Notes: generated by a model not told the origin, from the sequence alone. 64,000 bases of DNA from Bacteroidales bacterium Phil6 (GCA_002633315.1 NWBN01000031.1:186001-250000); one strand, 5' to 3'. Positions 36,975-45,943 are shown, counted from the stretch's first letter. Program-made: numbers and translations.

Positions 36975-38786
36975 ATGTTGGAAGAAGTTTTAAAACAGAT
37001 TTTTATCGATTCTTTTAAGAAACTTTATGTTCAGGAACCTCCGGTTCAGCAAGTGGTTTTTCAAAAGACACGTCCTGAATTTGAAGGAGACCTTACAATT
37101 GTGGTATTCCCGTTTGTGAAGATTGCAGGCAAATCTCCGGAAATTCTTGCAAATGAAATAGGGAAAGAGATGATTAGAGAAAGTGCCTTTATTGCAAAAT
37201 ACAATGTCATAAAAGGTTTTCTGAATTTGGTTATTTCTGATAATTATTGGTTGTCATTCTTCCGAGATAATCATAGGGTTGAGAAGTTCGGATTTAAAAA
37301 GGTTGAAGGTGCTCCTGTAGTGGTTGAGTATTCTTCTCCCAATACCAATAAGCCTTTGCATTTAGGACATATTCGTAACAATCTTCTTGGTTGGAGTGTT
37401 TCTGAGATTTTAAAAGCTTCCGGAAAGAATGTTGTTCGTGTTAATCTTGTTAATGATAGAGGTATTCATATTTGTAAAAGTATGATTGCTTGGAAAAAAT
37501 GGGGTAATGGTTGCACACCGACTTCAACAGGGAAAAAAGGCGACCATTTGATAGGTGATTTCTACGTATTGTTTGATAAGTATTTCAAAGCTGAAGTCAA
37601 AAGTTTGCTTCCTGAAAATTTTGATCAGCTTGATGATGATGCAAAAGAAAAAGCTAAAGCTGCTGCAGAGGAGGCATCTCCATTGATGAGAGAGACACGC
37701 GAGATGTTACGTCAATGGGAGGCTGGTGATCCTGAGGTGCGTCGCCTTTGGGAGATGATGAATCAATGGGTTTATGATGGTTTCGATGTAACATATAAAC
37801 GTCTCGGTGTTTCATTTGACAAAGTGTATTATGAATCTCAGACATATTTGTTGGGAAAGAGTACTGTGATGGAAGGTTTGGAGAGAGGTGTCCTTTATCA
37901 ACGTCCTGATAAATCCGTCTGGTGCGATCTTACGGATGAAGGTCTTGATGAAAAACTGTTGTTGCGTAGAGATGGCACTTCGGTATATATGACACAGGAT
38001 ATTGGAACGGCTCAGTTGAGATATAACGAATATAAACCTGAAAGAATGATATATGTTGTTGGTAATGAACAGAATTATCATTTCGATGTTTTAAAAAAAG
38101 TACTTGTTCGTTTAGGCTATGAATGGGGTAATGACATAGAACATTTGTCTTATGGTATGGTGGAGTTGCCAAGTGGCAAGATGAAATCACGTGAAGGTAC
38201 AGTCGTCGATGCTGATGATCTTATGGATGAAATGGTGGCAACAGCAAGGTCTGTTTCTGAGGAACTCGGTAAGGCTCGTGACTTGTCTGCACATGAGGCT
38301 GATGCTTTGTATAATACTATAGGTCTTGGGGCATTGAAATATTTTATTCTTAAGGTTGATCCTAAAAAGACCATGTTGTTCGACCCTAAAGAGTCAATAG
38401 ATTTTAATGGTAATACAGGTTCATTTATTCAATATACTCATGCACGTATATGTTCGGTGTTAAGAAAGGCATCAGAATTGGGCATCATGCTAAGTGATGA
38501 TGTGACAGTGTCGGATATAATGCCAAAAGAAAAACCTTTATTGGTGAATATCTATAATTGGCCGATGTTACTTGAACAGGCTGCAATAAACAGAAGTCCT
38601 GCCATGATAGCAAATTATATTTATGATTTGTGTAAGGAGTTCAATCAGTTTTATCAGGAGTGCAGCATTTTGAAGGAAGAAAATGAAGACCGCAGGCTTT
38701 TTCGTTTGCAGTTGGCGGATATGACAGCAAAATTGTTGCGTAATGTAGGAGAATTGTTGGGCATATCGATGCCGGAAAGAATGTAA
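36975..38786 (+). CDS. argS: arginyl-tRNA synthetase
   Basis: A 603-residue class I synthetase charging tRNA-Arg in the cytoplasm. It has the ArgRS N-terminal tRNA-recognition domain (about 1-100), the HIGH-type motif (HLGHIRN near 130) after EYSSPNTNKPL, a KMSKS-like GKMKSREG (near 398) and the C-terminal all-helical DALR anticodon-binding domain ending in GELLGISMPERM. It is preceded by its own -7 element and has no terminator between it and the RHS operon upstream. rsmE follows 11 bases later. Confidence 0.97.
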   Translation: MLEEVLKQIFIDSFKKLYVQEPPVQQVVFQKTRPEFEGDLTIVVFPFVKIAGKSPEILANEIGKEMIRESAFIAKYNVIKGFLNLVISDNYWLSFFRDNHRVEKFGFKKVEGAPVVVEYSSPNTNKPLHLGHIRNNLLGWSVSEILKASGKNVVRVNLVNDRGIHICKSMIAWKKWGNGCTPTSTGKKGDHLIGDFYVLFDKYFKAEVKSLLPENFDQLDDDAKEKAKAAAEEASPLMRETREMLRQWEAGDPEVRRLWEMMNQWVYDGFDVTYKRLGVSFDKVYYESQTYLLGKSTVMEGLERGVLYQRPDKSVWCDLTDEGLDEKLLLRRDGTSVYMTQDIGTAQLRYNEYKPERMIYVVGNEQNYHFDVLKKVLVRLGYEWGNDIEHLSYGMVELPSGKMKSREGTVVDADDLMDEMVATARSVSEELGKARDLSAHEADALYNTIGLGALKYFILKVDPKKTMLFDPKESIDFNGNTGSFIQYTHARICSVLRKASELGIMLSDDVTVSDIMPKEKPLLVNIYNWPMLLEQAAINRSPAMIANYIYDLCKEFNQFYQECSILKEENEDRRLFRLQLADMTAKLLRNVGELLGISMPERM

Positions 38787-38797
38787 GTTGACATATT

Positions 38798-39508
38798 ATG
38801 AATGTATTTTTCTTGTCGGACGCAAAATTGGGAATGATCTCTTTGCCTGAAGAAGAGTCAAGACATTGTGTGAAAGTACTCAGAATGAAGGAGGGAGATC
38901 GTTTCTGCGTCTCGAATGGGAAAGGCTCTCTGTTTGATGCAGAATTAATAGATGCGAATCTAAAGAAAGCGGTGGCGTCTTTGTATAATGAATATTCAGG
39001 GTATGACAATAAAGATTTTGTTTTGGAAGTAGCAATAGCACCGACAAAGTCAAACGATAGAACGGAATGGTTTCTTGAAAAAGCGACAGAGATAGGTATA
39101 GATAAGGTCAAACTTTTTGTTTCATGTCATTCTGAACGTAAAGTTGTTAATGTGGACAGATTTAGAAAAGTTATGATAGCTGCCTTGAAACAGTCGATAA
39201 AGTCGAAATTGCCATTGATAGAAGATGTAGTGTCATTAGAAACACTCGTGAAACAACCTTTTGAAGGAAAGAAGTATATTGCTTATATCAGTGAAAATGT
39301 TACTGAACAATTGTGTGATATATATAAAAAAGGAGATAATGTGTTGATTTTGATAGGTCCGGAGGGTGATTTTAGTCCGGAAGAAGTGCAGCTTGCAATG
39401 GATTATGGTTTTATTCCCGTTAGTCTTGGTCATGCCCGTCTTAGAACTGAGACAGCGGCATTGGTGGCTTGTCATACTGTCCGGTTAATAAATCAAATGA
39501 AAGGGTAA
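38798..39508 (+). CDS. rsmE: 16S rRNA (uracil1498-N3)-methyltransferase RsmE
   Basis: A 236-residue SPOUT-class methyltransferase that methylates U1498 in the decoding region of 16S rRNA. An N-terminal PUA-like domain (about 1-70) is followed by the knotted SAM-binding domain with LIGPEGDFSPEEVQLA (near 187) and LGHARLRTETAAL (near 211-223), diagnostic of RsmE. It is followed four bases later by the DUF4159 gene. Confidence 0.95.
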   Translation: MNVFFLSDAKLGMISLPEEESRHCVKVLRMKEGDRFCVSNGKGSLFDAELIDANLKKAVASLYNEYSGYDNKDFVLEVAIAPTKSNDRTEWFLEKATEIGIDKVKLFVSCHSERKVVNVDRFRKVMIAALKQSIKSKLPLIEDVVSLETLVKQPFEGKKYIAYISENVTEQLCDIYKKGDNVLILIGPEGDFSPEEVQLAMDYGFIPVSLGHARLRTETAALVACHTVRLINQMKG

Positions 39509-39512
39509 TGTT

Positions 39513-40184
39513 ATGTCTTTTAATGTTTTATTTCGATTGAGGGTATTCGTCTTGTTGTTTGTGATGCTTGTTCCGAAGTTTTTGTGTGCTCAACCAACAT
39601 CAATAGCCTTGTTAAAGTACAGAGGTGGTGGAGATTGGTATGCTAATCCTACATCACTTCCTAATCTTGTCAAGTTTTGCAATCAGGAAATTAACACAGA
39701 ACTCAATACAAATATCGCTACGGTGGATGTGGGAAGTCCTGATATTTTCAATTATCCTTTTATTCATGCTACCGGTCATGGCAATATAACTTTTAGTGAT
39801 GCTGAGGCGGCTAATTTGCGCAAGTATCTTCTCGCCGGTGGATTCCTTCATATAGACGATAATTATGGTATAAAGGATTTTGTTATGAGAGAAATGAAAA
39901 AGGTGTTTCCTGAACTCGATTGGACGGAATTGCCTTATTCACATCCTATCTTCGAAAAACCTTATTCTTTCCCGGATGGGTTGCCCAAGATTCATGAACA
40001 TGATATGAAAGCACCTCAGGCCTTTGCTTTGTTTTATGAAGGAAGAATGGTTTGTCTCTTTACTTATGAATGTGATCTCGGTGATGGTTGGGAGGACCAA
40101 CGTGTTCATAAAGATTCTGACGAGGTGCGTCTAAAAGCGTTGAAAATGGGAGCTAATATTATTGAATATGTATTCTCATATTGA
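39513..40184 (+). CDS. DUF4159 domain protein, exported
   Basis: A 223-residue protein with a signal peptide (about 1-26, ending LCAQ) and a DUF4159 domain (ALLKYRGGGDWYANPTSLPNLVKF, HGNITFSDAEAANLRKYLLAGGFLHIDDNYG). The family is related to glutamine-amidotransferase-like folds and has no settled function. It is tightly spaced after rsmE. The following zinc-ribbon gene overlaps its stop codon. Confidence 0.88.
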   Translation: MSFNVLFRLRVFVLLFVMLVPKFLCAQPTSIALLKYRGGGDWYANPTSLPNLVKFCNQEINTELNTNIATVDVGSPDIFNYPFIHATGHGNITFSDAEAANLRKYLLAGGFLHIDDNYGIKDFVMREMKKVFPELDWTELPYSHPIFEKPYSFPDGLPKIHEHDMKAPQAFALFYEGRMVCLFTYECDLGDGWEDQRVHKDSDEVRLKALKMGANIIEYVFSY

Positions 40185-40567
40185 TGCTTATGAATAATGT
40201 TATTGCCAAATTTAATAAAATATGTCATTATTGCGGAGCAGAGTTAAAAGGTCGTTCCGATAAAAAATTTTGTGATGACTATTGTCGAAACAATTATTAT
40301 TATAAGATAAATACACAAAGAACTTCGTATATAAAAAGGATTAATTCTGTATTGCAACACAATCGAAAGATATTGCATTCTCTTTGCAGTTGTGGAAGAG
40401 TGCTTGTGCCTAAACAGGAGATGGATTCGCTTGGTTTTGATTATGAATATTTTACCGGGTTGTATAAAACAAAGAAGGGCGTTGATTATTTCGTTGTTTA
40501 TGATTATGCTTTTTCTGTTGTCAATGAAAAGATTGTCTCAATAGTGAAATATTTGAATAAGGTGTAA
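40184..40567 (+). CDS. small zinc-ribbon protein of unknown function
   Basis: A 127-residue protein with an N-terminal zinc-ribbon-like motif: CHYCG, then FCDDYC after about 15 residues (about 13-34), followed by an Asn/Tyr-rich stretch and a helical part. Two more Cys (CSCG, about 67-70) may add a second metal site. The pattern is shared by a conserved Bacteroidetes family without known function. The ATG at 40184 overlaps the DUF4159 stop (TGATG), which implies translational coupling; an ATG at 40190 is an alternative. Confidence 0.7.
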   Translation: MLMNNVIAKFNKICHYCGAELKGRSDKKFCDDYCRNNYYYKINTQRTSYIKRINSVLQHNRKILHSLCSCGRVLVPKQEMDSLGFDYEYFTGLYKTKKGVDYFVVYDYAFSVVNEKIVSIVKYLNKV

Positions 40568-40619
40568 TATTCAATATTTTTAGGGTGTATTTGTGATATG
40601 GTTTTTATAATATCTGTTT

Positions 40620-41108
40620 ATGAAATATGTTAATGACAAAGTTAGAAGACAAGATCGTCTTTTAGAAAAAGAGAAAGCCTTGATTTTATTGCGTTGTGGA
40701 GAATATGGCGTTTTGTCAATGATTGATGATACGGAGAATAGTGCTTATGGTGTTCCTGTTAATTTCGTATGGGACGGTGCGACCTCTCTATATATACATT
40801 GTGCTCCGGAAGGTCATAAGTTGCGTTGTATTGCATTAAATTCCAATGTTTCATTTTGTATTGTGGGAAATACTAATGTTATTTCAAATAAATTTACTAC
40901 AGAATATGAAAGTGTAGTGTTAAGATGTACTGCAAATGTCGGACTCACTGTTGATGAAAGGAAACATGCATTGGAACTTATATTAAAGAAATATTCTTTA
41001 CAAGATATGTCTGTTGGACTAAAATATGCAGAGAAATCGTTCTTCAGAACCGAGATTATAAGATTGGATATTATAGAATATAGTGGGAAATGTAAAAAAG
41101 TTGTCTAA
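40620..41108 (+). CDS. pyridoxamine 5'-phosphate oxidase-like flavoprotein (NimA family)
   Basis: A 162-residue split-barrel protein of the flavin-binding PNPOx-like group. Landmarks are MRRQDR-like VRRQDRLL (near 8), GEYGVLSMIDD with GVPVNFVWDG, IHCAPEGHKLRCIALNSNVSFCIVG (near 60-84) and FRTEIIRLDIIEYSGK at the end. The family includes NimA-type nitroimidazole reductases, but most members are of unknown substrate, so resistance should not be inferred. It lies 52 bases after the zinc-ribbon gene and shows no clear promoter. Confidence 0.85.
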   Translation: MKYVNDKVRRQDRLLEKEKALILLRCGEYGVLSMIDDTENSAYGVPVNFVWDGATSLYIHCAPEGHKLRCIALNSNVSFCIVGNTNVISNKFTTEYESVVLRCTANVGLTVDERKHALELILKKYSLQDMSVGLKYAEKSFFRTEIIRLDIIEYSGKCKKVV

Positions 41109-41159
41109 ATATCTTCATCGCATTTGACAAAATATTTTTACTGAAAAATCAAATTTTTA

Positions 41160-41912
41160 TCATCTGTTCTTTCTGAATATTTCAGACATAATTATTCCTG
41201 CAGCTATAGATGCGTTCAGCGATTCTGTCATTCTGCCATTGCCTTTTGGTATGTTGACAGGACAATTGATATACTGCATGATGTTTTCTCTTATCCCATG
41301 TGATTCGCTTCCAATTATTAATACTCCTTTGTTTCTGATTATATGGGTGTTGTAAATATCTTTACCTTCCATTAAGGCTCCGTAAACAGGAGCTTTGACT
41401 TCATTAAGAAACTTCACAATGTCACATTCCATAATTTTTATTCTAAATATCGACCCCATCGATGATTGAATGACTTTGGGCTGCCAAGGGTCGCATGTAT
41501 CTTCGCTTGTTATAATATTATTAATTCCAAACCAGTCTGCTGTTCTGATTATGGTGCCCAAGTTGCCAGGGTCATTGATGCCGTCTAACATTAGCAGTAA
41601 CTCATATTCACTATCTTCGGAGTTGATATGATGTTCAGGTATTGCAGCGGTTGCCAAGATACCGGGAGGTGTAATCATATTGCTTATCTGAATCATTTGT
41701 TTTGCCGTGATAATGTCGTAATGTGACAGTTTTTCTGCAAGATTTTCATTTTTCTCTACCCATGAAGCCGTTACTGTGATGCTGTCTATGTTTAATTCGC
41801 TGTTTATAAGTTCTTGTACCAACTTGTTACCTTCGACAGTAAACAATCTTAATTCTTTTCTATATTTTGTTTGTTTTAATGATGCTATTTTTTTAATTTC
41901 ACTGTTATTCAT
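41160..41912 (-). CDS. TrmH/SpoU-family RNA 2'-O-methyltransferase
   Basis: A 250-residue SPOUT methyltransferase with an N-terminal L30e-like substrate-binding domain (about 1-95) and the three SpoU motifs: DPGNLGTIIRTADWFG (near 114), LIIGSESHGI (near 197) and NIPKGNGRMTESLNASIAAG (near 218). It probably methylates a ribose in rRNA (RlmB-like) or tRNA; the target cannot be read from sequence. It has its own -7 element 22 bases upstream. Confidence 0.92.
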   Translation of the reverse strand: MNNSEIKKIASLKQTKYRKELRLFTVEGNKLVQELINSELNIDSITVTASWVEKNENLAEKLSHYDIITAKQMIQISNMITPPGILATAAIPEHHINSEDSEYELLLMLDGINDPGNLGTIIRTADWFGINNIITSEDTCDPWQPKVIQSSMGSIFRIKIMECDIVKFLNEVKAPVYGALMEGKDIYNTHIIRNKGVLIIGSESHGIRENIMQYINCPVNIPKGNGRMTESLNASIAAGIIMSEIFRKNR

Positions 41913-41933
41913 TACTTCATGATTTTATTTATG

Positions 41934-41941
41934 CAAAAATA
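41934..41941 (-). promoter_or_regulatory. -7 element upstream of the SpoU methyltransferase gene
   Basis: The minus strand reads TATTTTTG. No TTG at -33. Confidence 0.45.
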
Positions 41942-41998
41942 ATAACTTTACATATTGATGTAACATATAGCGTCAAAACTTAGTGTTTTTCCAGGTAT

Positions 41999-42026
41999 GA
42001 AAAAAGCCGAAGTCATGACTCCGGCT
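41999..42026 (-). terminator. terminator of the rpsF-rpsR-rplI operon
   Basis: On the minus strand a near-perfect inverted repeat AGCCGGAGTC/GACTTCGGCT (42026-42017 and 42014-42005, one G-U pair) is followed by TTTTT. The rplI stop is 34 bases upstream. Confidence 0.82.
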
Positions 42027-42059
42027 AAAAACCTTAATATGAAAAATTTTTTTTACTTA

Positions 42060-42509
42060 TTATTCAGCGAAAACTTCAAAACTGATTTCTACAACTACAT
42101 CTTTGTGCAATTTGACTTTAGCTGTATAATTGCCTATTTCTTTGATGCTTTCGTTGTCAATTATGATTTGTTTACGGTCGATGTCAATATTTTTCGCTTC
42201 TTTAATAGCGTCAGCTATTTGAACGTTGTTTACAGAACCGAAAATCTTGCCTGTTGCAGCGGCTTTGGCAGGAATACGCAAATTGAGACCTTCCAATAAT
42301 GCTGCTATGTCTTCTGCCTGTTTCTTTATTTTTTCCTGTTTGAACATTTGTTGACGAATGTTCTCGGCAAGGATTTTACGTGCTGAAGATGATGCAACTA
42401 TTGCATAGCCTTGAGGGATGAGATAATTACGGGCATATCCCGGTTTTACATTGACGATGTCGTTTTTATATCCCAAATTTTTAACGTCTTGTATAAGAAT
42501 AATTTCCAT
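42060..42509 (-). CDS. rplI: 50S ribosomal protein bL9
   Basis: A 149-residue L9: N-terminal domain with the signature MEIILIQDVKNLGYKNDIVNVKPGYARNYL-type opening, a long connecting helix and a C-terminal domain ending EISFEVFAE. It is the last gene of the rpsF-rpsR-rplI operon, followed by a terminator. Unlike its operon partners it has an AGGAGG Shine-Dalgarno sequence seven bases before the ATG. Confidence 0.97.
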   Translation of the reverse strand: MEIILIQDVKNLGYKNDIVNVKPGYARNYLIPQGYAIVASSSARKILAENIRQQMFKQEKIKKQAEDIAALLEGLNLRIPAKAAATGKIFGSVNNVQIADAIKEAKNIDIDRKQIIIDNESIKEIGNYTAKVKLHKDVVVEISFEVFAE

Positions 42510-42516
42510 GTCTTGT

Positions 42517-42522
42517 CCTCCT
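42517..42522 (-). promoter_or_regulatory. strong Shine-Dalgarno sequence before rplI
   Basis: The minus strand reads AGGAGG with a 7-base spacer to the rplI ATG. rpsF and rpsR in the same operon have none. Confidence 0.75.
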
Positions 42523-42524
42523 AA

Positions 42525-42794
42525 TTATTTCAACATATCGGCTACGTAAGGCATTAATGCGAGATGACGTGCTCTCTTGACAGCCTGAGCAACTTTTCTC
42601 TGATATTTTGTAGATGTACCGGTGATACGGCGAGGTAATATCTTACCTTGTTCGTTAACGAATCTCAAAAGGAAATCAGCATCTTTATAATCAATGTATT
42701 TGATGCGGTTCTTTTTGAAACGGCAATATTTTTTCTTTTTGGTATCGACTGCTATGGGAGTCAAATATTTGATTTCTGAATTTGCTTGTGCCAT
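42525..42794 (-). CDS. rpsR: 30S ribosomal protein bS18
   Basis: An 89-residue bS18 with the core [24 protein letters not shown] and the C-terminal [20 protein letters not shown]. It pairs with bS6 on the 30S platform and contributes to the pocket that holds the 16S rRNA 3' end in this phylum. It lies 26 bases after rpsF and 15 before rplI. Confidence 0.97.
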   Translation of the reverse strand: MAQANSEIKYLTPIAVDTKKKKYCRFKKNRIKYIDYKDADFLLRFVNEQGKILPRRITGTSTKYQRKVAQAVKRARHLALMPYVADMLK

Positions 42795-42820
42795 TTTTTT
42801 AAAGATTTAATGTTAGACAA

Positions 42821-43174
42821 TTAATTGGCCTGAGCTTCGGCTTGTTCCTGTGCTTTTCTGCGTTTCTTCTCGTTATAAGCAATAGCATGCTTGTCGAGTT
42901 TTACTGTCAAGAAACGAATTACACGTTCGTCACGTTTCAATTCAGTTTCTATTGTTGCGATAACATCACCTTCGGCTTTGTATTCTATCAGTTGATAGAA
43001 TCCGGATGACTTCTTTTGAATTGGATAAGCCAATTTGCGCATTCCCCAGAAATCCTTAAATACGATCTCTGCACCATTGTTGGTCAGCAAATCTTCGAAT
43101 TTCTTTACCGCTTCCTTCATCTGTTCTTCAGACAAAACGGGAGTTAAAATGAAAACGGTCTCGTACTGATTCAT
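42821..43174 (-). CDS. rpsF: 30S ribosomal protein bS6
   Basis: A 117-residue bS6 with the ferredoxin-like core ([37 protein letters not shown]) and a basic, Gln/Ala-rich tail (about 103-117). It is the first gene of the rpsF-rpsR-rplI operon, behind a good promoter. Confidence 0.97.
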   Translation of the reverse strand: MNQYETVFILTPVLSEEQMKEAVKKFEDLLTNNGAEIVFKDFWGMRKLAYPIQKKSSGFYQLIEYKAEGDVIATIETELKRDERVIRFLTVKLDKHAIAYNEKKRRKAQEQAEAQAN

Positions 43175-43235
43175 AACTTAATTTATTGATTGTTAAACAA
43201 TTAAATATAATTAAACATCATTTTATTATCGTGTG

Positions 43236-43265
43236 CAAATTTAATAATTATTTCTTTTCTCCCAA
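43236..43265 (-). promoter_or_regulatory. promoter of the rpsF-rpsR-rplI operon
   Basis: On the minus strand TTG (43265-43263), a 19-base spacer and TAAATTTG (43243-43236). The start of transcription would be about 55 bases before the rpsF ATG. Confidence 0.75.
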
Positions 43266-43289
43266 AGAAAAAGAATGAAAATTTTTATA

Positions 43290-44435
43290 TCATGATAATG
43301 AATTGATAATCATTTCATTACATATAAATTCCGCTGCATGGCCGTCACCGAAAATGCTTGGAAAATGTTTGGGAGGATTCTCATTGTATTCATGATATGC
43401 TGATATGATTCTGTCTTTATTTGCATCGACAATTACGGCAGATCCTGTTTCTACAATCTCTTTCCATTCTGTCTCACTGCGCATGATGATACAAGGTTTG
43501 TTGAAAAAATATGCTTCTTTCTGTACTCCTCCTGAATCCGTCATTATCATGGCTGCACTTTTCTCCAGATTGATCATGTCTAAAAATGATGCCGGCGGTA
43601 TGATTTTTATATTGTCACAACTGTAAAATTTGTCATATAACTCTTTGTTCAAATTTGTCTTCAGTGATTTTTCAGTCCTTGGGTGCAATGGCAGAACTAT
43701 TGTTTCGTGTTGCGACAATTTTAAAAGTGCAATTATGATAGAGACTAACCTCATTTTGTTGTCGGTATTGCTGTCTCTGTGTATGGTACAAAGTATAAAA
43801 CTTTTGCCGACGAGGTTTTCTCTTTTCATGATTTCGCTCTTTTGTTCGGCTATTATAGAAAAGTATTTGCTGTTGTCATACATTACGTCTCCGCAATGAT
43901 AAATGCCGGGGTTGTCAATTGTGAATTTTTTTTGGTTGTTGGGATTGAAGCCTTCACGTACGAGATTGTTGTATCCGGTGGTAGTGGGAGAGAACAGCAT
44001 GGTAGAACAATGGTCGCAGCAGATTCTGTTTATCTCTTCCGGCATTGTTTTGTTGAACGAACGTAAACCGGCTTCGATATGAACAATAGGAACATGTATT
44101 TTGGAAGCTGCTATTGCTCCGGCCAATGTAGAGTTTGTGTCGCCGTACAATACTATGTAATCCGGTTTTTCTGATAATAAAATATCTTCAATGCCTTCAA
44201 TCATTTTTGCAGTCTGCTTTCCATGGTTTAGTGAGCCGACTTTGAGATTGTAATCCGGTTGAGGAATATTAAGTTCGTCAAAAAAAACCTGTGACATGTT
44301 GTCATCGTAATGTTGTCCTGTATGTACCACTATTTCCGTGATACTATCACTGAAGTGTTTCCTGATGGCTCTGCTTAATGCTGCAGCCTTGATAATCTGC
44401 GGTCTCGCTCCTATAATAGTTACTATCTTTATCAT
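43290..44435 (-). CDS. wecB: UDP-N-acetylglucosamine 2-epimerase (non-hydrolysing)
   Basis: A 381-residue GT-B-fold epimerase that interconverts UDP-GlcNAc and UDP-ManNAc for surface polysaccharide synthesis. The N-terminus KIVTIIGARPQIIKAAALSRAI, THTGQHYDDNM-like VVHTGQHYDDNMSQVFF, HIEAGLRS and the C-terminal MTDSGGVQKEAYFFNKPC are all typical. The start is ATG 44435; an upstream TTG would add four codons. It is a lone gene here, not next to a wecC or polysaccharide cluster. Confidence 0.93.
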   Translation of the reverse strand: MIKIVTIIGARPQIIKAAALSRAIRKHFSDSITEIVVHTGQHYDDNMSQVFFDELNIPQPDYNLKVGSLNHGKQTAKMIEGIEDILLSEKPDYIVLYGDTNSTLAGAIAASKIHVPIVHIEAGLRSFNKTMPEEINRICCDHCSTMLFSPTTTGYNNLVREGFNPNNQKKFTIDNPGIYHCGDVMYDNSKYFSIIAEQKSEIMKRENLVGKSFILCTIHRDSNTDNKMRLVSIIIALLKLSQHETIVLPLHPRTEKSLKTNLNKELYDKFYSCDNIKIIPPASFLDMINLEKSAAMIMTDSGGVQKEAYFFNKPCIIMRSETEWKEIVETGSAVIVDANKDRIISAYHEYNENPPKHFPSIFGDGHAAEFICNEMIINSLS

Positions 44436-44518
44436 GTCGGATGACAATTATTTGAAGTTTACAGGTGATGCAGTGGGATATTTTTAAATTTAAAAACAAT
44501 ATTTTAGTTCTCCCGGTT

Positions 44519-45214
44519 TTACATCATTCCTTCATCTGCAAAACTATAATAATTATTGTTACCAACAATGATATGATCGAAAATTTTTATGTCTAAATAT
44601 TCTCCGGCTTTTGCCAATTTTTTTGTGAGACGAATATCGTTGTCGCTTGGTGTTATGTTACCTGACGGATGATTGTGACACAAAATAATGTTTGAGGCAT
44701 TGTTGTCGAGGGTTTGTTTGAACACAATTCTCGGGTCAACGGTAGTACTGTTGATGCCTCCCATGCCTATACGCTCTGATTTTATAACCACATTGTTGCT
44801 GTTCAGTAGTAATATCCAGAATTCTTCATGAGTCATATACGACAGATGTGGATAAATGACTTCAAAAGCGTCATTACTGCATTTGATACTCTTGTGTTTT
44901 GGAATTTCGGCATAACGACGTCTTCTGCCAAGTTCCAAAGCTGCCACTATGGTGATGGATTTGGCTTCTCCCATGCCATTGTATTTCATCAATTCTTTGA
45001 CATTGAGTTTGGACAGTTGTATCAAATCGCTGTTAATGTCATTAAGAATCCTTCTGGCAAGGTCAACTGCATTTTCTTTGTTATTGCCAGAGCCAATAAG
45101 TATGGCAATCAGTTCGGCATCGGTAAGAGCTTCTTTCCCTCTTTCCAGCAGTTTCTCACGCGGTCTGTCCGACATCGCCCATTTGCTGATCGGCGTTTTG
45201 TCACCTCCTTTCAT
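44519..45214 (-). CDS. radC: RadC-like JAB-domain protein
   Basis: A 231-residue RadC family protein: N-terminal helix-hairpin-helix-like region (SDRPREKLLERG, LTDAELIAILIGSG) and a C-terminal JAB/MPN metalloprotease-like domain with the HxH-x7-S-x2-D metal motif (CHNHPSGNITPSDND, near 179-193). Despite the name, its role in repair is not established. Codons 2-4 of the gene spell AAAGGAGGT, an internal Shine-Dalgarno-like sequence, so a later start cannot be fully excluded; ISKWAMSDRP is the usual family opening and favours the annotated ATG. Confidence 0.92.
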   Translation of the reverse strand: MKGGDKTPISKWAMSDRPREKLLERGKEALTDAELIAILIGSGNNKENAVDLARRILNDINSDLIQLSKLNVKELMKYNGMGEAKSITIVAALELGRRRRYAEIPKHKSIKCSNDAFEVIYPHLSYMTHEEFWILLLNSNNVVIKSERIGMGGINSTTVDPRIVFKQTLDNNASNIILCHNHPSGNITPSDNDIRLTKKLAKAGEYLDIKIFDHIIVGNNNYYSFADEGMM

Positions 45215-45239
45215 TTATATCTTCACAATAATCTGAGGG

Positions 45240-45247
45240 CAAATTTA
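45240..45247 (-). promoter_or_regulatory. -7 element of the radC promoter
   Basis: The minus strand reads TAAATTTG, 25 bases before the radC ATG. No -33 TTG at the usual distance. Confidence 0.45.
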
Positions 45248-45552
45248 TAAGTGTCAGTTATATTAAAGGAAAGAAAATGTTGAAATCGTTGTTTTGTAAA
45301 GATAAATTAACTGTTTCCGGACGGATTTTGTAAAGAACTTAATTTTTTTTTTTGATATTGTTTTTTTATTAATAAGATAATTTTGTAAATATCCTCTATG
45401 AATAGTTGTAAATTCGGAAATTGTAAATTTTTTTCGGATATATTTGTTGAAGCACAATCTGCGAGGAAGAGAGACTTTTTTAGATTAACGACTTTGTTGC
45501 AAAAATCAAATAAAGATTTAATTTGATAAGGGAAAATATTTTTCAAGATAAC
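45248..45552. other. non-coding AT-rich stretch with plus-strand promoter-like boxes
   Basis: No gene is supported between radC and the rpsT terminator. On the plus strand TAATTTTG at 45378-45385 and TATATTTG at 45439-45446 match the -7 element, and the motif TTGTAAA recurs five times between about 45294 and 45426. A small plus-strand RNA is conceivable but unproven. Confidence 0.4.
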
Positions 45553-45579
45553 GAAAAAAGTGTGCCGAAGTGACACACT
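45553..45579 (-). terminator. rpsT terminator
   Basis: On the minus strand, stem AGTGTGTC/GGCACACT (45579-45572 and 45566-45559, one U-G pair), 5-base loop, then TTTTT. It is about 60 bases after the rpsT stop. The plus-strand reading is followed by a pyrimidine-rich tail, so it may work both ways. Confidence 0.8.
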
Positions 45580-45637
45580 CTTCTTAAACTAATCAATAAA
45601 TCATTAGTAACAATTCTGTTCCAATATAATGTAACGC

Positions 45638-45892
45638 TTAAGCTAACTTGCTTGTAAAACGTGTTAATTTTGATTTTAAGTTAGCAGCTTTGTTTCTGTG
45701 GATGATACCACGTTTAGCTGTTTTGTCAATCAAAGAATACATTTTTGAAAGTTGAGCTTCAGCTTCTGATTTATTAGTCAAAGTTCTAAAACTTCTTATT
45801 GCTGAGCGCATTGCTCTGGCATAAAAACGATTGTGTAAACGTCTTGTTTCTGTCTGACGAATTCTTTTCAACGACGATTTGTGATTTGCCAT
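45638..45892 (-). CDS. rpsT: 30S ribosomal protein bS20
   Basis: An 84-residue basic three-helix protein with the bS20 opening MANHKSSLKRIRQTETRRLHN and the closing KRGIIHRNKAANLKSKLTRF. It is monocistronic, with a -7 element 43 bases upstream and a terminator downstream. Confidence 0.97.
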   Translation of the reverse strand: MANHKSSLKRIRQTETRRLHNRFYARAMRSAIRSFRTLTNKSEAEAQLSKMYSLIDKTAKRGIIHRNKAANLKSKLTRFTSKLA

Positions 45893-45935
45893 ATCTAATA
45901 TTCCTTTTGTTTCCTAACTTTTATCTTTCAGCCTG

Positions 45936-45943
45936 CAAAATTA
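45936..45943 (-). promoter_or_regulatory. -7 element of the rpsT promoter
   Basis: The minus strand reads TAATTTTG, a full match. TTG on the minus strand at 45968-45966 gives a spacer of 22, slightly long. Confidence 0.55.

Noticed and set aside
40620..41108. Nitroimidazole resistance gene
   Set aside because: Family membership alone does not show Nim activity; most related flavoproteins have other or unknown substrates.
45290..45430. CRISPR or direct-repeat array from the recurring TTGTAAA motif
   Set aside because: The repeat is only seven bases, with irregular spacing in AT-rich DNA.
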